From assembly GCA_910584615.1 (NCBI GenBank), contig CAJUAM010000007.1, positions 1 to 64,000 on the forward strand: a stretch of DNA of 64,000 bases, in the 5' to 3' direction. The translations under genes were made by a program, and so were the position numbers. Below the pieces are notes generated by a model that was given only the letters and a program-made list of their open reading frames with translations, was not told the origin of the DNA and made no database searches. Source of the stretch: an uncultured Dorea sp. Lineage in GTDB: Bacteria > Bacillota > Clostridia > Lachnospirales > Lachnospiraceae. This document shows positions 47,303-57,851 of the stretch, in pieces (position 1 is the first letter of the stretch; each line of letters begins with the position of its first letter).

Positions 47303-48532
47303 TCACTCCTCCAAGAACTCTGCATCTGCGGTATCTGCATATGGCCTTCCACTGTCATCATCGTCCGAGGTTTCCTGATCCTCATAAGATCCTTCATCCC
47401 AATAGGACTGCTCGCCGCTTTCGTCGCCTTCCATCTCTTTCTCTGGCTCGGCATCTAGTTCTGCCGGCCTTACAACGCCGGTTTCATTCTCAAGCTCACC
47501 AGAAATCGTCTGTACAGTATCCGACACTTCCTCTGTTACCTGATTCGGATACAGGAACTCATGAAGTTCCTTCACATTCTCCGCAAGCCCCTGTGCCACA
47601 ACCACATCTCCCGCCTCCGGATAATTAATACCATCCGTCTTTTCAAAAGGAAATCCATCACTGTCTCCAAGCGTATAGTCCATAAGCGCCGCTGACAGTC
47701 CGATGATCTTTTTCAGGCTGAAGCTTGTAGATACCTGCGGAAACACTGTATCAATGATCTCATTCAGCGTTGCCAGATCTGTCTTCTTGATCTTTTTAAA
47801 CAGCTTGTTTATCACTGTCCGCTGACGCTCTGTACGCTTGTAATCTCCTCCTTCTAACTTCCGCAGCCGTGAATATGTAACTGCCTGCGGACCATCCAGT
47901 GTATACGTGCCGCCGCTGTCAAGCTTCTTCGCCTTTTTACCTGCGGCCTTCGCCGTCTCGCCAATATATTTGTTCATCATCTTGGCTTCTGCATCCGTTA
48001 CCGTGATCTCAATACCTCCCATCAGATCAACCACATCCGACATCGCTTTGAAATCTACTGTAGCATAATCTTCAATATCAAGATCAAGATTTTTATTCAG
48101 CATATTGACAGCTTCTTCAGGTCCGCCTACAAAATACGCGTTATTCGCTTTTCTGTATGTATCGTTCATCTGTTTGAGGAGTGTATCCCGGTATATAGAT
48201 ACCATCCTGATATCCTTGCTCTCATTGTCGATGGCTACAACGATGATCGTATCGGCATGCGTCCCTTCCTCTAACTGCCCTTCTCTGGAATCACCGCCAA
48301 AAAGAGCAACTGTCGTATAACCCTCAAGCTCTATTCCTTCATTAACCTCAATATTATCCATACCGACTAATTGGAATTTGTCATATTTTGCCATGATATA
48401 TGCAGTTCCCATCAGCATAAACAGTATGATCGTCTCAAAAAAGAGAATGACTGCTCTTATCCTCTTTTTCCGTCTTCGCTTCTTTCTGGCTCTCGCGGCC
48501 CTGACTGCCGCCAATTCCCTTCTCCTCGCCAT
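47303..48532 (-). CDS. LytR-CpsA-Psr (LCP) family protein 1
   Basis: A 409-residue LCP enzyme. Basic N-terminus and one membrane helix (about 30-50), then the LCP core (FGGDSREGQLEEGTHADTIIVVAIDNESKDIRMVSIYRDTLL, with conserved Asp and Arg), then an acidic C-terminal tail rich in glutamate and serine. LCP proteins attach wall teichoic acid or capsule to peptidoglycan. It is transcribed with the cohesin-like gene. Confidence 0.9.
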   Translation of the reverse strand: MARRRELAAVRAARARKKRRRKKRIRAVILFFETIILFMLMGTAYIMAKYDKFQLVGMDNIEVNEGIELEGYTTVALFGGDSREGQLEEGTHADTIIVVAIDNESKDIRMVSIYRDTLLKQMNDTYRKANNAYFVGGPEEAVNMLNKNLDLDIEDYATVDFKAMSDVVDLMGGIEITVTDAEAKMMNKYIGETAKAAGKKAKKLDSGGTYTLDGPQAVTYSRLRKLEGGDYKRTERQRTVINKLFKKIKKTDLATLNEIIDTVFPQVSTSFSLKKIIGLSAALMDYTLGDSDGFPFEKTDGINYPEAGDVVVAQGLAENVKELHEFLYPNQVTEEVSDTVQTISGELENETGVVRPAELDAEPEKEMEGDESGEQSYWDEGSYEDQETSDDDDSGRPYADTADAEFLEE

Positions 48533-48617
48533 ACCTAGCCTTTCTTTTGTATAGTTTTATACCAGATTTTTCATAACACTATCCTATACTACTATATTCT
48601 TGCGAAAAGTTCAACAC

Positions 48618-50444
48618 TTATTCAACAGTAACTGATTTCGCCAGATTTCTCGGTTTATCGACATCACATCCTCTTCCCACCGAGATATAATATCCGAAAA
48701 GCTGAAGCGGTATGATCGCCAGCGAATTTGTAAAATATTTGTTCGTCTCAGGAATATAGATTACATAATCCGCGAATCGCTCCACTTCCGTATTGCCTTC
48801 ATTCGTAACAGCCAACACGAAAGCCCCTCTCGTGCTCACCTCAACCATATTGCTGAGTGTCTTTTTATACAGCTCCTTTTGCGTAAGAACCGCCGCGACC
48901 AGTGTTCCTTCTTCTATAAGAGAAATCGTTCCATGCTTTAATTCCCCTGCGGCATATGCCTCAGAGTGGATATAGGAAATCTCCTTAAGCTTAAGAGACC
49001 CCTCCAGCGAAATAGCATAATCCACACCACGTCCGATAAAAAACACATCCTTTGCCGCCAGATAACGGTTTGCGAAACGCTGGATCTTCCCTTTATTGTT
49101 AAGAAGCATCTCAATCTGGGACGGCAGCGCGCGAAGATCTGACAGCATCTTATCCAAAAGTTCTTCTTTCATCTGCCCGCGGGCACACGCAAACTTCATA
49201 GCCAGAAGATAAAGAGCGATCAGCTGTGCAGAATATGCCTTTGTAGTAGCAACCGCGATCTCCGGTCCCGCCCATGTATACATTACATTATCTGCTTCTC
49301 TTGCAATAGAGCTCCCTACCACATTCACGATTCCAAGCACCTTAACGCCCCGCCTTTTCGATTCCCGAAGCGCTGCCAGTGTATCTGCCGTCTCGCCTGA
49401 CTGGCTGATAACAATAACAAGCATTTTATCATTTAAAATAGGTCTGCGGTAACGAAATTCTGAAGCCAGATCTACCTCTACCGGAATTCCGGCCAGATCC
49501 TCAAAAATATATTTGCTCGTAACACCTGTGTGATATGCAGAGCCGCAGGCCACGATCATGATCCTGTCAATTCCCTGTATATCCTCATCAGACATCCCAA
49601 GCTCCTCAATCACGATCTGTCCGTCTTTGATCCTCGGTGAAAATGTATCCGTAACAGCTTTCGGCTGCTCATTCATCTCTTTCAGCATGAAATGCTCATA
49701 ACCGCCCTTCTCTGCCGCATTCACATCCCACTCAATACGCACCGGTTCTTTTTCAACCGGCTCTTCATCTACACTGAAAAACTCCATAGAATCTTTTTTC
49801 AGCCGTACGATTTCTTCATTTTCAATAAAATATACGTCTCTTGTATACTTAAGGACTGCGGGAACATCTGATGCGATGATACTTCCCCCTTCTGTATGCC
49901 CCACGATCAAAGGACTATCTTTTCTGACTGCATAAAGTTCATCCGGATGATCTTTAAAAATGATCCCAAGAGCATAGGAGCCCTCCATCCGATGCATGAT
50001 CTTTGTCACTGCACGCAGCGGATTACCGTCATAATAATGATCCAGAAGATGCGCGATGACCTCTGTATCCGTCTCAGAGACAAACACATACCCCTTTTTC
50101 TCAAGTCTTTTTTTAAGCTTCAGATAATTTTCAATAATGCCATTATGAACAACTACGATGCTCTGGCTCTGATTGTAATGCGGATGTGCATTTGTATCAG
50201 ACGGCGATCCATGAGTCGCCCATCTTGTATGTCCGATCCCCATCGTCCCCGGCAAAGTAGCCCCGTCATGAGTCAGCTCGCTTAATACCTTAAGACGGCC
50301 CTTGGCTTTTTCCATATCAATCTTACTTCCATTATAAACAGCAATCCCTGCCGAATCATACCCTCTGTACTCTAACTTCGACAATCCATCCAAAAGAATA
50401 GGAGCCGCCTGCTTATTTCCAATATACCCTACAATTCCACACAT
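48618..50444 (-). CDS. glmS: Glutamine-fructose-6-phosphate aminotransferase GlmS
   Basis: A 608-residue enzyme with N-terminal Cys2 glutaminase (CGIVGYIGN), GTRWATHG and two SIS domains for fructose-6-phosphate (ISQSGETADTLAAL and AGPEIAVATTKAYS). It makes glucosamine-6-phosphate for peptidoglycan and surface glycans. A promoter lies at 50509-50537. I see no glmS ribozyme in the 170-bp leader, although many Firmicutes have one. Confidence 0.95.
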   Translation of the reverse strand: MCGIVGYIGNKQAAPILLDGLSKLEYRGYDSAGIAVYNGSKIDMEKAKGRLKVLSELTHDGATLPGTMGIGHTRWATHGSPSDTNAHPHYNQSQSIVVVHNGIIENYLKLKKRLEKKGYVFVSETDTEVIAHLLDHYYDGNPLRAVTKIMHRMEGSYALGIIFKDHPDELYAVRKDSPLIVGHTEGGSIIASDVPAVLKYTRDVYFIENEEIVRLKKDSMEFFSVDEEPVEKEPVRIEWDVNAAEKGGYEHFMLKEMNEQPKAVTDTFSPRIKDGQIVIEELGMSDEDIQGIDRIMIVACGSAYHTGVTSKYIFEDLAGIPVEVDLASEFRYRRPILNDKMLVIVISQSGETADTLAALRESKRRGVKVLGIVNVVGSSIAREADNVMYTWAGPEIAVATTKAYSAQLIALYLLAMKFACARGQMKEELLDKMLSDLRALPSQIEMLLNNKGKIQRFANRYLAAKDVFFIGRGVDYAISLEGSLKLKEISYIHSEAYAAGELKHGTISLIEEGTLVAAVLTQKELYKKTLSNMVEVSTRGAFVLAVTNEGNTEVERFADYVIYIPETNKYFTNSLAIIPLQLFGYYISVGRGCDVDKPRNLAKSVTVE

Positions 50445-50508
50445 ATGATAAACCTCCGTAAATTTCTTATCTTTAAAAAGTAATTGCCCGTTTACACTTT
50501 TAGACTAC

Positions 50509-50537
50509 ATTTTAGCAAATATCAAATAAAATGTAAA
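50509..50537 (-). promoter_or_regulatory. glmS promoter
   Basis: Minus strand TTTACA (50532-50537), 17 bases, TAAAAT (50509-50514). Confidence 0.65.
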
Positions 50538-50540
50538 CCA

Positions 50541-50583
50541 AAAAAGAAAAGACGCTATGCGTTAGTATCTGCATATCGCCTTT
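50541..50583 (-). terminator. Terminator of the LCP2/GH25 operon
   Basis: Stem GGCGATATGC/GCATAGCGTC with a 10-base loop and a T-rich tail (TTTTCTTTTT), just past the LCP2 stop codon. Confidence 0.8.
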
Positions 50584-50620
50584 GCTTCTTTATTATTTTT
50601 CAAAAATCTACTATGCCTGG

Positions 50621-52180
50621 CTACTCTGCTGTTCCGGTACCCTCTTCTGGCTTTGTCTCCGGTTTTGTCTCTGGTTTCGGTTTCGGTTCCGGCTTTGTCT
50701 CTGGTTTCGGTTCCGGCTTTGTCTCTGGTTTTGGTTCTGGCTTTGTCTCTGTCTTATTATCGTCTGAATTGCTTCCGGAACTGTTTCCTCCCGTATTGCT
50801 GCCAGAATTATCTCCTCCCGTATTACTGCCGGAATTATCTGTATCTTTATTGCCGCCGGAATTATCTCCGTCTGTATTGCTATTGGAATTATTTCCGCCT
50901 GTGCTAGGTTTTTTATTGCTGCTATTATTGTTATTACTATTATTTTTATTGCTGCTATTATTGTTATTACTATTATTTTTATTACTGCTGTCGTTATCAC
51001 TGTCCGTTGTAGTCGTTTTCTTCGGCTTTACATATTTAGTCTGCCGCTCCTGCTCCTTGTCTTCCTTCGTAGGAGTATACTTCTGCTTTTTCAGCGTAGA
51101 ATCATCCGTTGCAGTTCTCTGACCCACACGGCTTATGATCGCGCTGTTTAGATTCGCCACCGTACTAGACACACTATAATCCTTCGTATCAAACAGGAAT
51201 TCATGCAGTTTCGCCACATTTTCATCCAGCGTAACCGGAATAACGATACTTCCAAGACCAGAAATCGTATCTGTCGTTTTGTCAAATGGAAATCCCCCGT
51301 TTTCCGTCAGCTTGTACTCAGCAAAGCTCTTAGCGTAATAAATAATATCTTTAACGGAAAAACTTGTCTTGATCGTCGGAAATACTTTATCTATAACCTT
51401 GTTGATAGTTGACAGATCCGCTTTCTGCGCTTGCTCCACGATCTTTTCAATTACAAGACGCTGACGCTCTGTACGCGTAAAATCACCGCCTGCGGTAGAA
51501 CGGATACGGGCGTACGTAGTTGCCTGTACTCCGTCCAGCTTCTGAGGTCCGGCTTTTTTTACCTCATGCGCCGTTTTCTTAGCTGCTTTCGCTGTTTCTT
51601 TTACGAATTTATTGAGATATTTGATCTCAACTTCCTGAACATCGATTTCTACTCCGCCAAGCAGGTCAATCGCGTTAGCGATCGCGCTCCAGTCAACTGT
51701 CACATACTCCTGAATATCCAGATCCAGATTCTTATTCAGCATATTGATAGCCTGCGTCGGACCTCCGAACGCATATGCCGCATTGCACTTTTGAAGCTGT
51801 CCGTCCTCAATATCTAAAAGAGTATCTCTGTATACTGAAACCATCCGGACTTCTTTTGTCTCTTTATTCAGACTGGCCACGATAATACAATCTGTACGCG
51901 TTCCTTTATCAAGCTGGCCGGAACGGGAATCTGTCCCAAACAATGCCACATTCAAATAACCTGTTCCAAAATCCTGTTCCTCAACTTCTTCATTTATATG
52001 AATCTTATCGTCCGGTATTTCCTGTCTGTCCAGTTTTCCCAGCTTCGACGCTGCATACACGACTCCAGAAGCTGCAATTGCAAGAAATGTACCTCCCAGA
52101 CAGACTCCAATCTTTTTTCCTACACTCAGCCGGGTAAACCAATTGCCCGATCTTCTTCTGCGCCTTCTTCGCTTAGCCAT
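50621..52180 (-). CDS. LytR-CpsA-Psr (LCP) family protein 2, wall-spanning tail
   Basis: A 519-residue LCP protein: basic start, one transmembrane helix (about 25-45), LCP core (NVALFGTDSRSGQLDKGTRTDCIIVASLNKETKEVRMVSVYRDTLL). A long C-terminal tail of asparagine/serine repeats (about residues 380-440) is followed by a PKPETKPEP repeat that should be extended. Such tails can cross the cell wall. It lies 25 bases after the GH25 gene. Confidence 0.88.
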   Translation of the reverse strand: MAKRRRRRRRSGNWFTRLSVGKKIGVCLGGTFLAIAASGVVYAASKLGKLDRQEIPDDKIHINEEVEEQDFGTGYLNVALFGTDSRSGQLDKGTRTDCIIVASLNKETKEVRMVSVYRDTLLDIEDGQLQKCNAAYAFGGPTQAINMLNKNLDLDIQEYVTVDWSAIANAIDLLGGVEIDVQEVEIKYLNKFVKETAKAAKKTAHEVKKAGPQKLDGVQATTYARIRSTAGGDFTRTERQRLVIEKIVEQAQKADLSTINKVIDKVFPTIKTSFSVKDIIYYAKSFAEYKLTENGGFPFDKTTDTISGLGSIVIPVTLDENVAKLHEFLFDTKDYSVSSTVANLNSAIISRVGQRTATDDSTLKKQKYTPTKEDKEQERQTKYVKPKKTTTTDSDNDSSNKNNSNNNNSSNKNNSNNNNSSNKKPSTGGNNSNSNTDGDNSGGNKDTDNSGSNTGGDNSGSNTGGNSSGSNSDDNKTETKPEPKPETKPEPKPETKPEPKPKPETKPETKPEEGTGTAE

Positions 52181-52205
52181 ATCGTAATCGTACCTCTTTT
52201 CCCGT

Positions 52206-54107
52206 TTATTTGATTAATTTGATATTGGTTTTTTTAATATAACCAGTTCTTGTCTTTCCGCTTATTTTTACAGAAACACGGTACCAGCTTCCACTGCTTC
52301 CGGTAACCGTTACTTTCGTTCCTTTCTTCTTAATGGTGCCAAGACTCTTTGATGACTTTGAAGCGCTTTTTTGAAGCTTTAACTTCTTTATCTTAGTCTT
52401 CGCCTTTACCTTCGCTTTCGTCTTAACACTGATTACTTTTGAATAACCGCCGTATGACCTTCCGTTAAATACCACCTTGTAAGGCCGTATCCTGTATTTG
52501 TATTTCGTAGACGCATTCTTGCTGTTATCCGTATAAGATACTGATTTACCGGAAGCAGTCTTAATATTAGAATATGCCTTTTTCGAAGAATTATAACGCT
52601 CTATATAATAAGAAGTAACTCCCGATACTTTTGACCATGTCAGCTTTATCTTATCAAATGCCGTTCCTTTTCCAGAAAGCTTTGTAGAAACCAGCTGCGT
52701 GATACCTGTATTGAATCCAATACAAGTCTTTGTTCCATGAGGATATATCTTATAAGAATAACTCGTCCCCGCCTTCAGCGACTTATCTGTATATGCGGTT
52801 CCTTTCACTCCTGATTTCACGATTGTATAACGGCCGCTGCTGTTTTTGCGATAGATATCATAACTATCCGAACCGTCCCAGGCATCCCATTTCATACTGA
52901 GACTGCCTGTAGTTCTCTTCGTGATCCGCAAAGTATTATAATAACGGTAATTCAAATCTGTATATGGGTTATCCTTTGTTTTGATCCCATTCACCTTGCC
53001 TTTTGAAGTATACTGCCAATACTCATATTCCCCTTTATAATTAGTAGAATCATTATAATGGGCCATCCATATCGGATATTTCTGACTGAAATCCGCGGCA
53101 TATGTCTTGTCCTCATACATAGACTTGCTTGCGTATACCATCGGAGTATATCCCAGCTCCTTCACTCTGTCACAGAACGCGGTACAGACACTTGTTCCGG
53201 CACTCTTACTCAATTTCGCCTTATATAATCTTCCAACTCCCGTCGCCACATATTCAAAATCAAGGACAACCGGAAGGTCGATCTTGTATCCTTTGATATT
53301 CTTTATAATAAAGTCTGCTTCCTGCTTCGCCTCTGCTTTTGAAACTGCCTGCGAAAATATGTACACACCGATAGGTACTCCTGCGGCGTTGGCATTCTTC
53401 ATATTATTGAAAGCCTGTGTATCAACTTTAAGCTTCCCATTGCCATACCCCCGGTAAGCCACACGTATGATCGCGAACTCAATTCCGTCAGCCTTTGCTT
53501 TTTCCCAGTCAATGATTCCGTTATGATAAGACACATCAATTCCCCACTGCTTGATACAGTCACTATATTTCGATTGGTGGGATAACGACTGGGCACGAAT
53601 GGTATTCCCTGAAAAATCACCCGTCCCCCGTCCTGTCAGACGATACTTTCCGGGATCCTCAGGATCAACCGCAATCTCCTCTGCCTGCTCCGGCTCTTTC
53701 TCTGTTTCAAGTTCTTCCGCTCTCACCCCTTCCTCTTTAATTTCCTTCACTTCATCAACAGGTGCTTCATAAGTCTCCTCTTTTTGAGACTCAGTATCAT
53801 CATCCGAAGTCTTTTTAATCTCTCCGTCCTGCGCTTTTTGCTCTTCTTTAACAGAATCTTTTTCTTCTGCCGCTCCTTCAGACTCTATGCCTTCCTCTGA
53901 CTTTGACACGTCAGATTCCGTATCATCCTCCAAAATATCATCTGTCTCTTCATCCGTCTCATCTGTCTCTTTTTCAAAAGCTGCATCCTGCGTTTCCTGT
54001 AAATCAACTTCCGCCGCTATCTCCTGTGCCAATACCTCTGCCGGAGCCATCACAGTCAGAAGACCGGCAGCCAGAAGACAGATAACTCTATTGTGTCTTC
54101 TTCTCAT
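52206..54107 (-). CDS. Secreted GH25 muramidase with acidic linker and SH3-type end
   Basis: 633 residues. Signal peptide (ICLLAAGLLTVMAPAEVLA), then a very acidic linker (about 30-170). A GH25 lysozyme domain follows (DVSYHNGIIDWEKAK and VVLDFEYV give the catalytic Asp/Glu; about 185-385), then beta domains of fibronectin III type, then an SH3-like C-terminus (SWYRVSVKISGKTRTGYIKK). It cleaves peptidoglycan between MurNAc and GlcNAc. It probably acts at the cell surface together with the LCP protein. Confidence 0.9.
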   Translation of the reverse strand: MRRRHNRVICLLAAGLLTVMAPAEVLAQEIAAEVDLQETQDAAFEKETDETDEETDDILEDDTESDVSKSEEGIESEGAAEEKDSVKEEQKAQDGEIKKTSDDDTESQKEETYEAPVDEVKEIKEEGVRAEELETEKEPEQAEEIAVDPEDPGKYRLTGRGTGDFSGNTIRAQSLSHQSKYSDCIKQWGIDVSYHNGIIDWEKAKADGIEFAIIRVAYRGYGNGKLKVDTQAFNNMKNANAAGVPIGVYIFSQAVSKAEAKQEADFIIKNIKGYKIDLPVVLDFEYVATGVGRLYKAKLSKSAGTSVCTAFCDRVKELGYTPMVYASKSMYEDKTYAADFSQKYPIWMAHYNDSTNYKGEYEYWQYTSKGKVNGIKTKDNPYTDLNYRYYNTLRITKRTTGSLSMKWDAWDGSDSYDIYRKNSSGRYTIVKSGVKGTAYTDKSLKAGTSYSYKIYPHGTKTCIGFNTGITQLVSTKLSGKGTAFDKIKLTWSKVSGVTSYYIERYNSSKKAYSNIKTASGKSVSYTDNSKNASTKYKYRIRPYKVVFNGRSYGGYSKVISVKTKAKVKAKTKIKKLKLQKSASKSSKSLGTIKKKGTKVTVTGSSGSWYRVSVKISGKTRTGYIKKTNIKLIK

Positions 54108-54158
54108 GCAGATATCTCCTCATAATCCGTTTCTTACATAATCTGAATATTCCAATCT

Positions 54159-54187
54159 ATTATACTAACAGAGTCCCTATTTGTCAA
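54159..54187 (-). promoter_or_regulatory. Consensus promoter of the GH25/LCP2 operon
   Basis: Minus strand TTGACA (54182-54187), 17 bases, TATAAT (54159-54164): a perfect sigma-A promoter, 50 bp before the gene. Confidence 0.85.
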
Positions 54188-54333
54188 ACTAAAGGCACCG
54201 TTTTTAATCTTTTCTTAACATATTCGCAGTCCGGCTTTTTAAAAATTTCTAAACACCCAGCTATACATATCACTGTTTTTTTGGTAGAATAGATAAAATA
54301 TTAAAAAATTTGTTTTTCAAGGAGATTTTTATA

Positions 54334-57300
54334 ATGCAGACAAAACATACACATACATTAAACACACCATTTTTAGGATTAGAATTGATTTTATTTTTTC
54401 TTATCCTGTGCGGTGCTGCTGTTCAGGTAGTACTTGGCCAAGACCATGTACTCTTTGTCCTCATCCGTCTGGTTTATGCCCCCGGCATGGTGTTTTTAGC
54501 TGGCATATATGTCTCACAGGGGAACTCTAACATCAGCTTTCTTTTAAAACACTCTGCTCTTTATGCCGGATTGTTCCTCTTTTTCGGACTATGCAATCAA
54601 GTTCTTTTAAATCATCAAAATCCTTTTCAGAGCTTCGTCCGTCTGATCACTATGCAGAGGATCCCCACACCTTCTGAGATGTTTTTTACTGCCGCCATCC
54701 TTTTTCTTTTCTCTGCATTGGCCGCGAAATACACTGATCTCATTTATAAATGGATCCGTGTGCTGTTTATAGCAGGGATTCTTTCAGTTTTTGCTGCCTA
54801 TTTTCCGTCGAATATATTCAGATACCCAATTATAGGTGTATTCACAGGGTGCAACATTTATGACAGTATCGCGCTGCTTCCCTATCTTATCTATTTTATT
54901 ACCGGTATCTTTGCAGGGAAATTTTTTAAAGTATTCTCAAAATCTTTTTTTGTCGGAAGCACTCTTTTATCGTTTGCCTCCGGCGCGCTTATGTTCACTC
55001 CGTTAAAACCGGCAGCATTGATAACGATTGCCTTGCTTCCTGTATACGTACTCTATCTGTTTTCGGTACATTGTACTCCATACAGAAAGTTAACAGAATG
55101 GTTCCTTGCGGGAAGTTCTAGGGTTCTGTCCATTTTAAAAAACTGGTATCGGGATTTTATGACAAACAAACGCAAAGTCCTCCCGTTGTACTTTATAGTA
55201 TACATTCTCATGTTCCTTATTACGGCAGGCTGTGTATTCTATGCTTTTATCGAATATGGCAACAGTATTGTATGGACCCACGATGCTATCTCGTATTATG
55301 TCCCAAGAATACACTATTTTACGAACTATGTGCATGAATGTATCGCGCAGCTTTTAAAAGGTGACTTTAACTTTCCAGCCTACAGCTTCCGTATAGGTCT
55401 CGGCAATACGATTCCTTTAAGCTATGAACCGGTTTACTGGCTGTTTGCCTTGTTCAATCCTTCCCATGTAGAAGCTGCTTACAACATCATTACGCTGCTG
55501 CGCTTTTTTCTGGCCGGGCTGTCCGCCTCGGTCTTCTTCCTGTACTATAAAAAAGGGTATTTTGAAAGCCTTCTCGGAAGCTTAATGTATACTTTCTGCG
55601 GTTTCGCGATTTACGCAGGGGTACTCCACGCTCATTTTATCGCGCCGATGATCTTCCTTCCGCTCCTTATCATTGCGACAGAAGAAATTTTCTGTAAGAA
55701 ACGCTGGTATCTGTGTACGATCCTGGTTGCTGCCGCATTGGCCGCCAACTATTATTTCATCTATATGAGCACCATTGCAATGGGGATCTATTATATCGGA
55801 CGTTTTCTTTTTACAAAGGATAAGGAAAAGAAAACTTGGAAATATTTCTTTACGGCTACTGCAACCTTTGCCGGTTCTTATCTTCTGGGAGTTGTCATCG
55901 GAAATATCTCTTTATTTACTTCTTTTGCATCCTTTGTCAGCTCCGGACGTACAGGAGATTCCAGAATAGCGGCGGTATCTTTGTTCAGCTACAGTAATGC
56001 GTGGCCGGTACGCCTCCTTACTTATTTTATATCCGCGCCGGAGTCTCCGGGCTCATGGTTAAAGCTTGGATTTATTCCCCTTTCTTATATCGCAGTGGTG
56101 ATCCTGCTCGTAAAAAGAGGGAATAAACTTTTAAAATTTTTCTTTTTGATCGGTATCTCCTTTTGTATTTTCCCGATCGCGGCATTTGTGTTAGGCGGAT
56201 TCAGCACAGTGACCAACCGGTGGTGTTATATTTTTGCGCTTCTGGTTTCCTTTATTACGATCACAGCAGTTCCTGAACTCAGACGCCTTACCCGAAAAGA
56301 ATTAAAGATTCTTTTTATAGCGCTTTTGCCCTATATACTGATCATACTTATGAATCGTGATTACCGCAGGGAATATACGCTGGCGTCCCTCGTTATACTG
56401 CTGTGCAATTATGTGATCATCTTATGTATGAACAAAGAACTGCATCTTGTCAGCATCCATTCCGCCAGAGCCGCATTAGTCGCTCTGTGCTGCGGTTCAC
56501 TGGCATTAAACGCCTATTATCAGTATTTTGACGGAGCACTTACTTCTGAGGCTTATTTTGCAAAACAGGGAAAAGTTCTGGACGATATTACAGATACGCC
56601 GATGAAAGTGCTGGATGATTATCCTGATGATAGTTTTTACCGTGTATCTACCGGAGATATACCCTGGGAAAACATATGCTCTTCTCTCGTTATGGATTAC
56701 AATAGTATTGCTACCTTTTCCAGCACGATCAGCGCTCCTATAATAGATTACAATGTTCAGATGGGCAACACAGCATGGAATCTCATACAGCTTCGCGGTT
56801 TCGACAACCGTACCTTTATGAATGCCCTTGCCTGTGTAAAATATTACGCACTGGATAAAGACGATTCGTCCTGCCTTCCATACGGATATGAAAAAATTCC
56901 GGATAAAAAGGACTCTAAGGAGCCTTACAGTATATACCAGAATAATCATGCTCTTCCTCTGGGCTATACCTATGACAGTGCTATAAGTGAAAGTGAGCTT
57001 GAAAAATACAGCGCCTTAGAACGTCAGGAACTGATGCTTCAGACTGCTGTACTAGAAGATGATTCAGAGTATATATCTCTTCCGGAACAATCTCTGGTAT
57101 CAACTGCCAAAGAAGTTAAAATTACAGATTACAAGACAAAAAACATTGAAATAAACGGCAATACCGCCAAAATAACCGAACCTGAAGCTTCCATAACACT
57201 TAACTTTGACGGACTTGAAAACTCAGAAACTTATCTGGTTTTTGATGGGTTTTTAAATCCGCTTGAAAACAAATCTCAATGTACGGTCAATACGGAGATT

Positions 57301-57831
57301 ACATGTGACGAATTTCAGGAAAACTTAACGTTCCGTTCTCAGAACCACACATACAGTACCGGTCAGGAAAGCCATCTGTTCAATCTGGGTTATCGTAAAG
57401 GAACAGCTGACAGCTGTACGATTACTTTTGGAAGAGTCGGGACCTTTACTATCGATTCCTTGAAAATATACTGCCAGCCTATGGACAACTATGCATCCTA
57501 CATCGAAAAACTGTCAGAGAACAAACTGGAAAATATACAAATGTCTTCTGATACGATTACAGGAAGTATTTCTGTTGATAAGAGCAAACTCCTTGCTTTA
57601 AGTATTCCTTACCAGAAGGGCTGGACTGCGTATGTGGACGGAAAAGAAGTAAGCATCCAAAAAGTCAATCTCATGTACTCAGGCTTATTCCTTGAACCAG
57701 GAGATCATGATATTAAACTTGTATTCAAACGTCCGGGCATAAAAGCCTCTCTGTGCCTGTCTGCCGCCGGGGTCATAATTTTTATCATAGCCTTGATTAT
57801 CCGCCGCAGACGTATTAAAATGAAAAAGTAA
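54334..57831 (+). CDS. YfhO-family large membrane protein
   Basis: 1165 residues from the ATG after AAGGAGA. About 14 hydrophobic helices fill the first 760 residues, followed by a large extracytoplasmic part and one last transmembrane helix (LCLSAAGVIIFIIALII). YfhO proteins are GT-C-like and glycosylate lipoteichoic acid in Bacillus and Listeria. The motif KGWTAYVDGKEVSI near residue 1105 is typical of the YfhO C-terminus. First gene of the rightward glycan operon. Confidence 0.85.
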   Translation: MQTKHTHTLNTPFLGLELILFFLILCGAAVQVVLGQDHVLFVLIRLVYAPGMVFLAGIYVSQGNSNISFLLKHSALYAGLFLFFGLCNQVLLNHQNPFQSFVRLITMQRIPTPSEMFFTAAILFLFSALAAKYTDLIYKWIRVLFIAGILSVFAAYFPSNIFRYPIIGVFTGCNIYDSIALLPYLIYFITGIFAGKFFKVFSKSFFVGSTLLSFASGALMFTPLKPAALITIALLPVYVLYLFSVHCTPYRKLTEWFLAGSSRVLSILKNWYRDFMTNKRKVLPLYFIVYILMFLITAGCVFYAFIEYGNSIVWTHDAISYYVPRIHYFTNYVHECIAQLLKGDFNFPAYSFRIGLGNTIPLSYEPVYWLFALFNPSHVEAAYNIITLLRFFLAGLSASVFFLYYKKGYFESLLGSLMYTFCGFAIYAGVLHAHFIAPMIFLPLLIIATEEIFCKKRWYLCTILVAAALAANYYFIYMSTIAMGIYYIGRFLFTKDKEKKTWKYFFTATATFAGSYLLGVVIGNISLFTSFASFVSSGRTGDSRIAAVSLFSYSNAWPVRLLTYFISAPESPGSWLKLGFIPLSYIAVVILLVKRGNKLLKFFFLIGISFCIFPIAAFVLGGFSTVTNRWCYIFALLVSFITITAVPELRRLTRKELKILFIALLPYILIILMNRDYRREYTLASLVILLCNYVIILCMNKELHLVSIHSARAALVALCCGSLALNAYYQYFDGALTSEAYFAKQGKVLDDITDTPMKVLDDYPDDSFYRVSTGDIPWENICSSLVMDYNSIATFSSTISAPIIDYNVQMGNTAWNLIQLRGFDNRTFMNALACVKYYALDKDDSSCLPYGYEKIPDKKDSKEPYSIYQNNHALPLGYTYDSAISESELEKYSALERQELMLQTAVLEDDSEYISLPEQSLVSTAKEVKITDYKTKNIEINGNTAKITEPEASITLNFDGLENSETYLVFDGFLNPLENKSQCTVNTEITCDEFQENLTFRSQNHTYSTGQESHLFNLGYRKGTADSCTITFGRVGTFTIDSLKIYCQPMDNYASYIEKLSENKLENIQMSSDTITGSISVDKSKLLALSIPYQKGWTAYVDGKEVSIQKVNLMYSGLFLEPGDHDIKLVFKRPGIKASLCLSAAGVIIFIIALIIRRRRIKMKK

Positions 57832-57851
57832 AAACATTAGGAGAGTTAAAT

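Noticed and set aside
50445..50620. glmS ribozyme in the glmS leader
   Set aside because: The leader is too short, and the expected conserved core could not be recognised; only a promoter and the upstream gene's terminator are visible.
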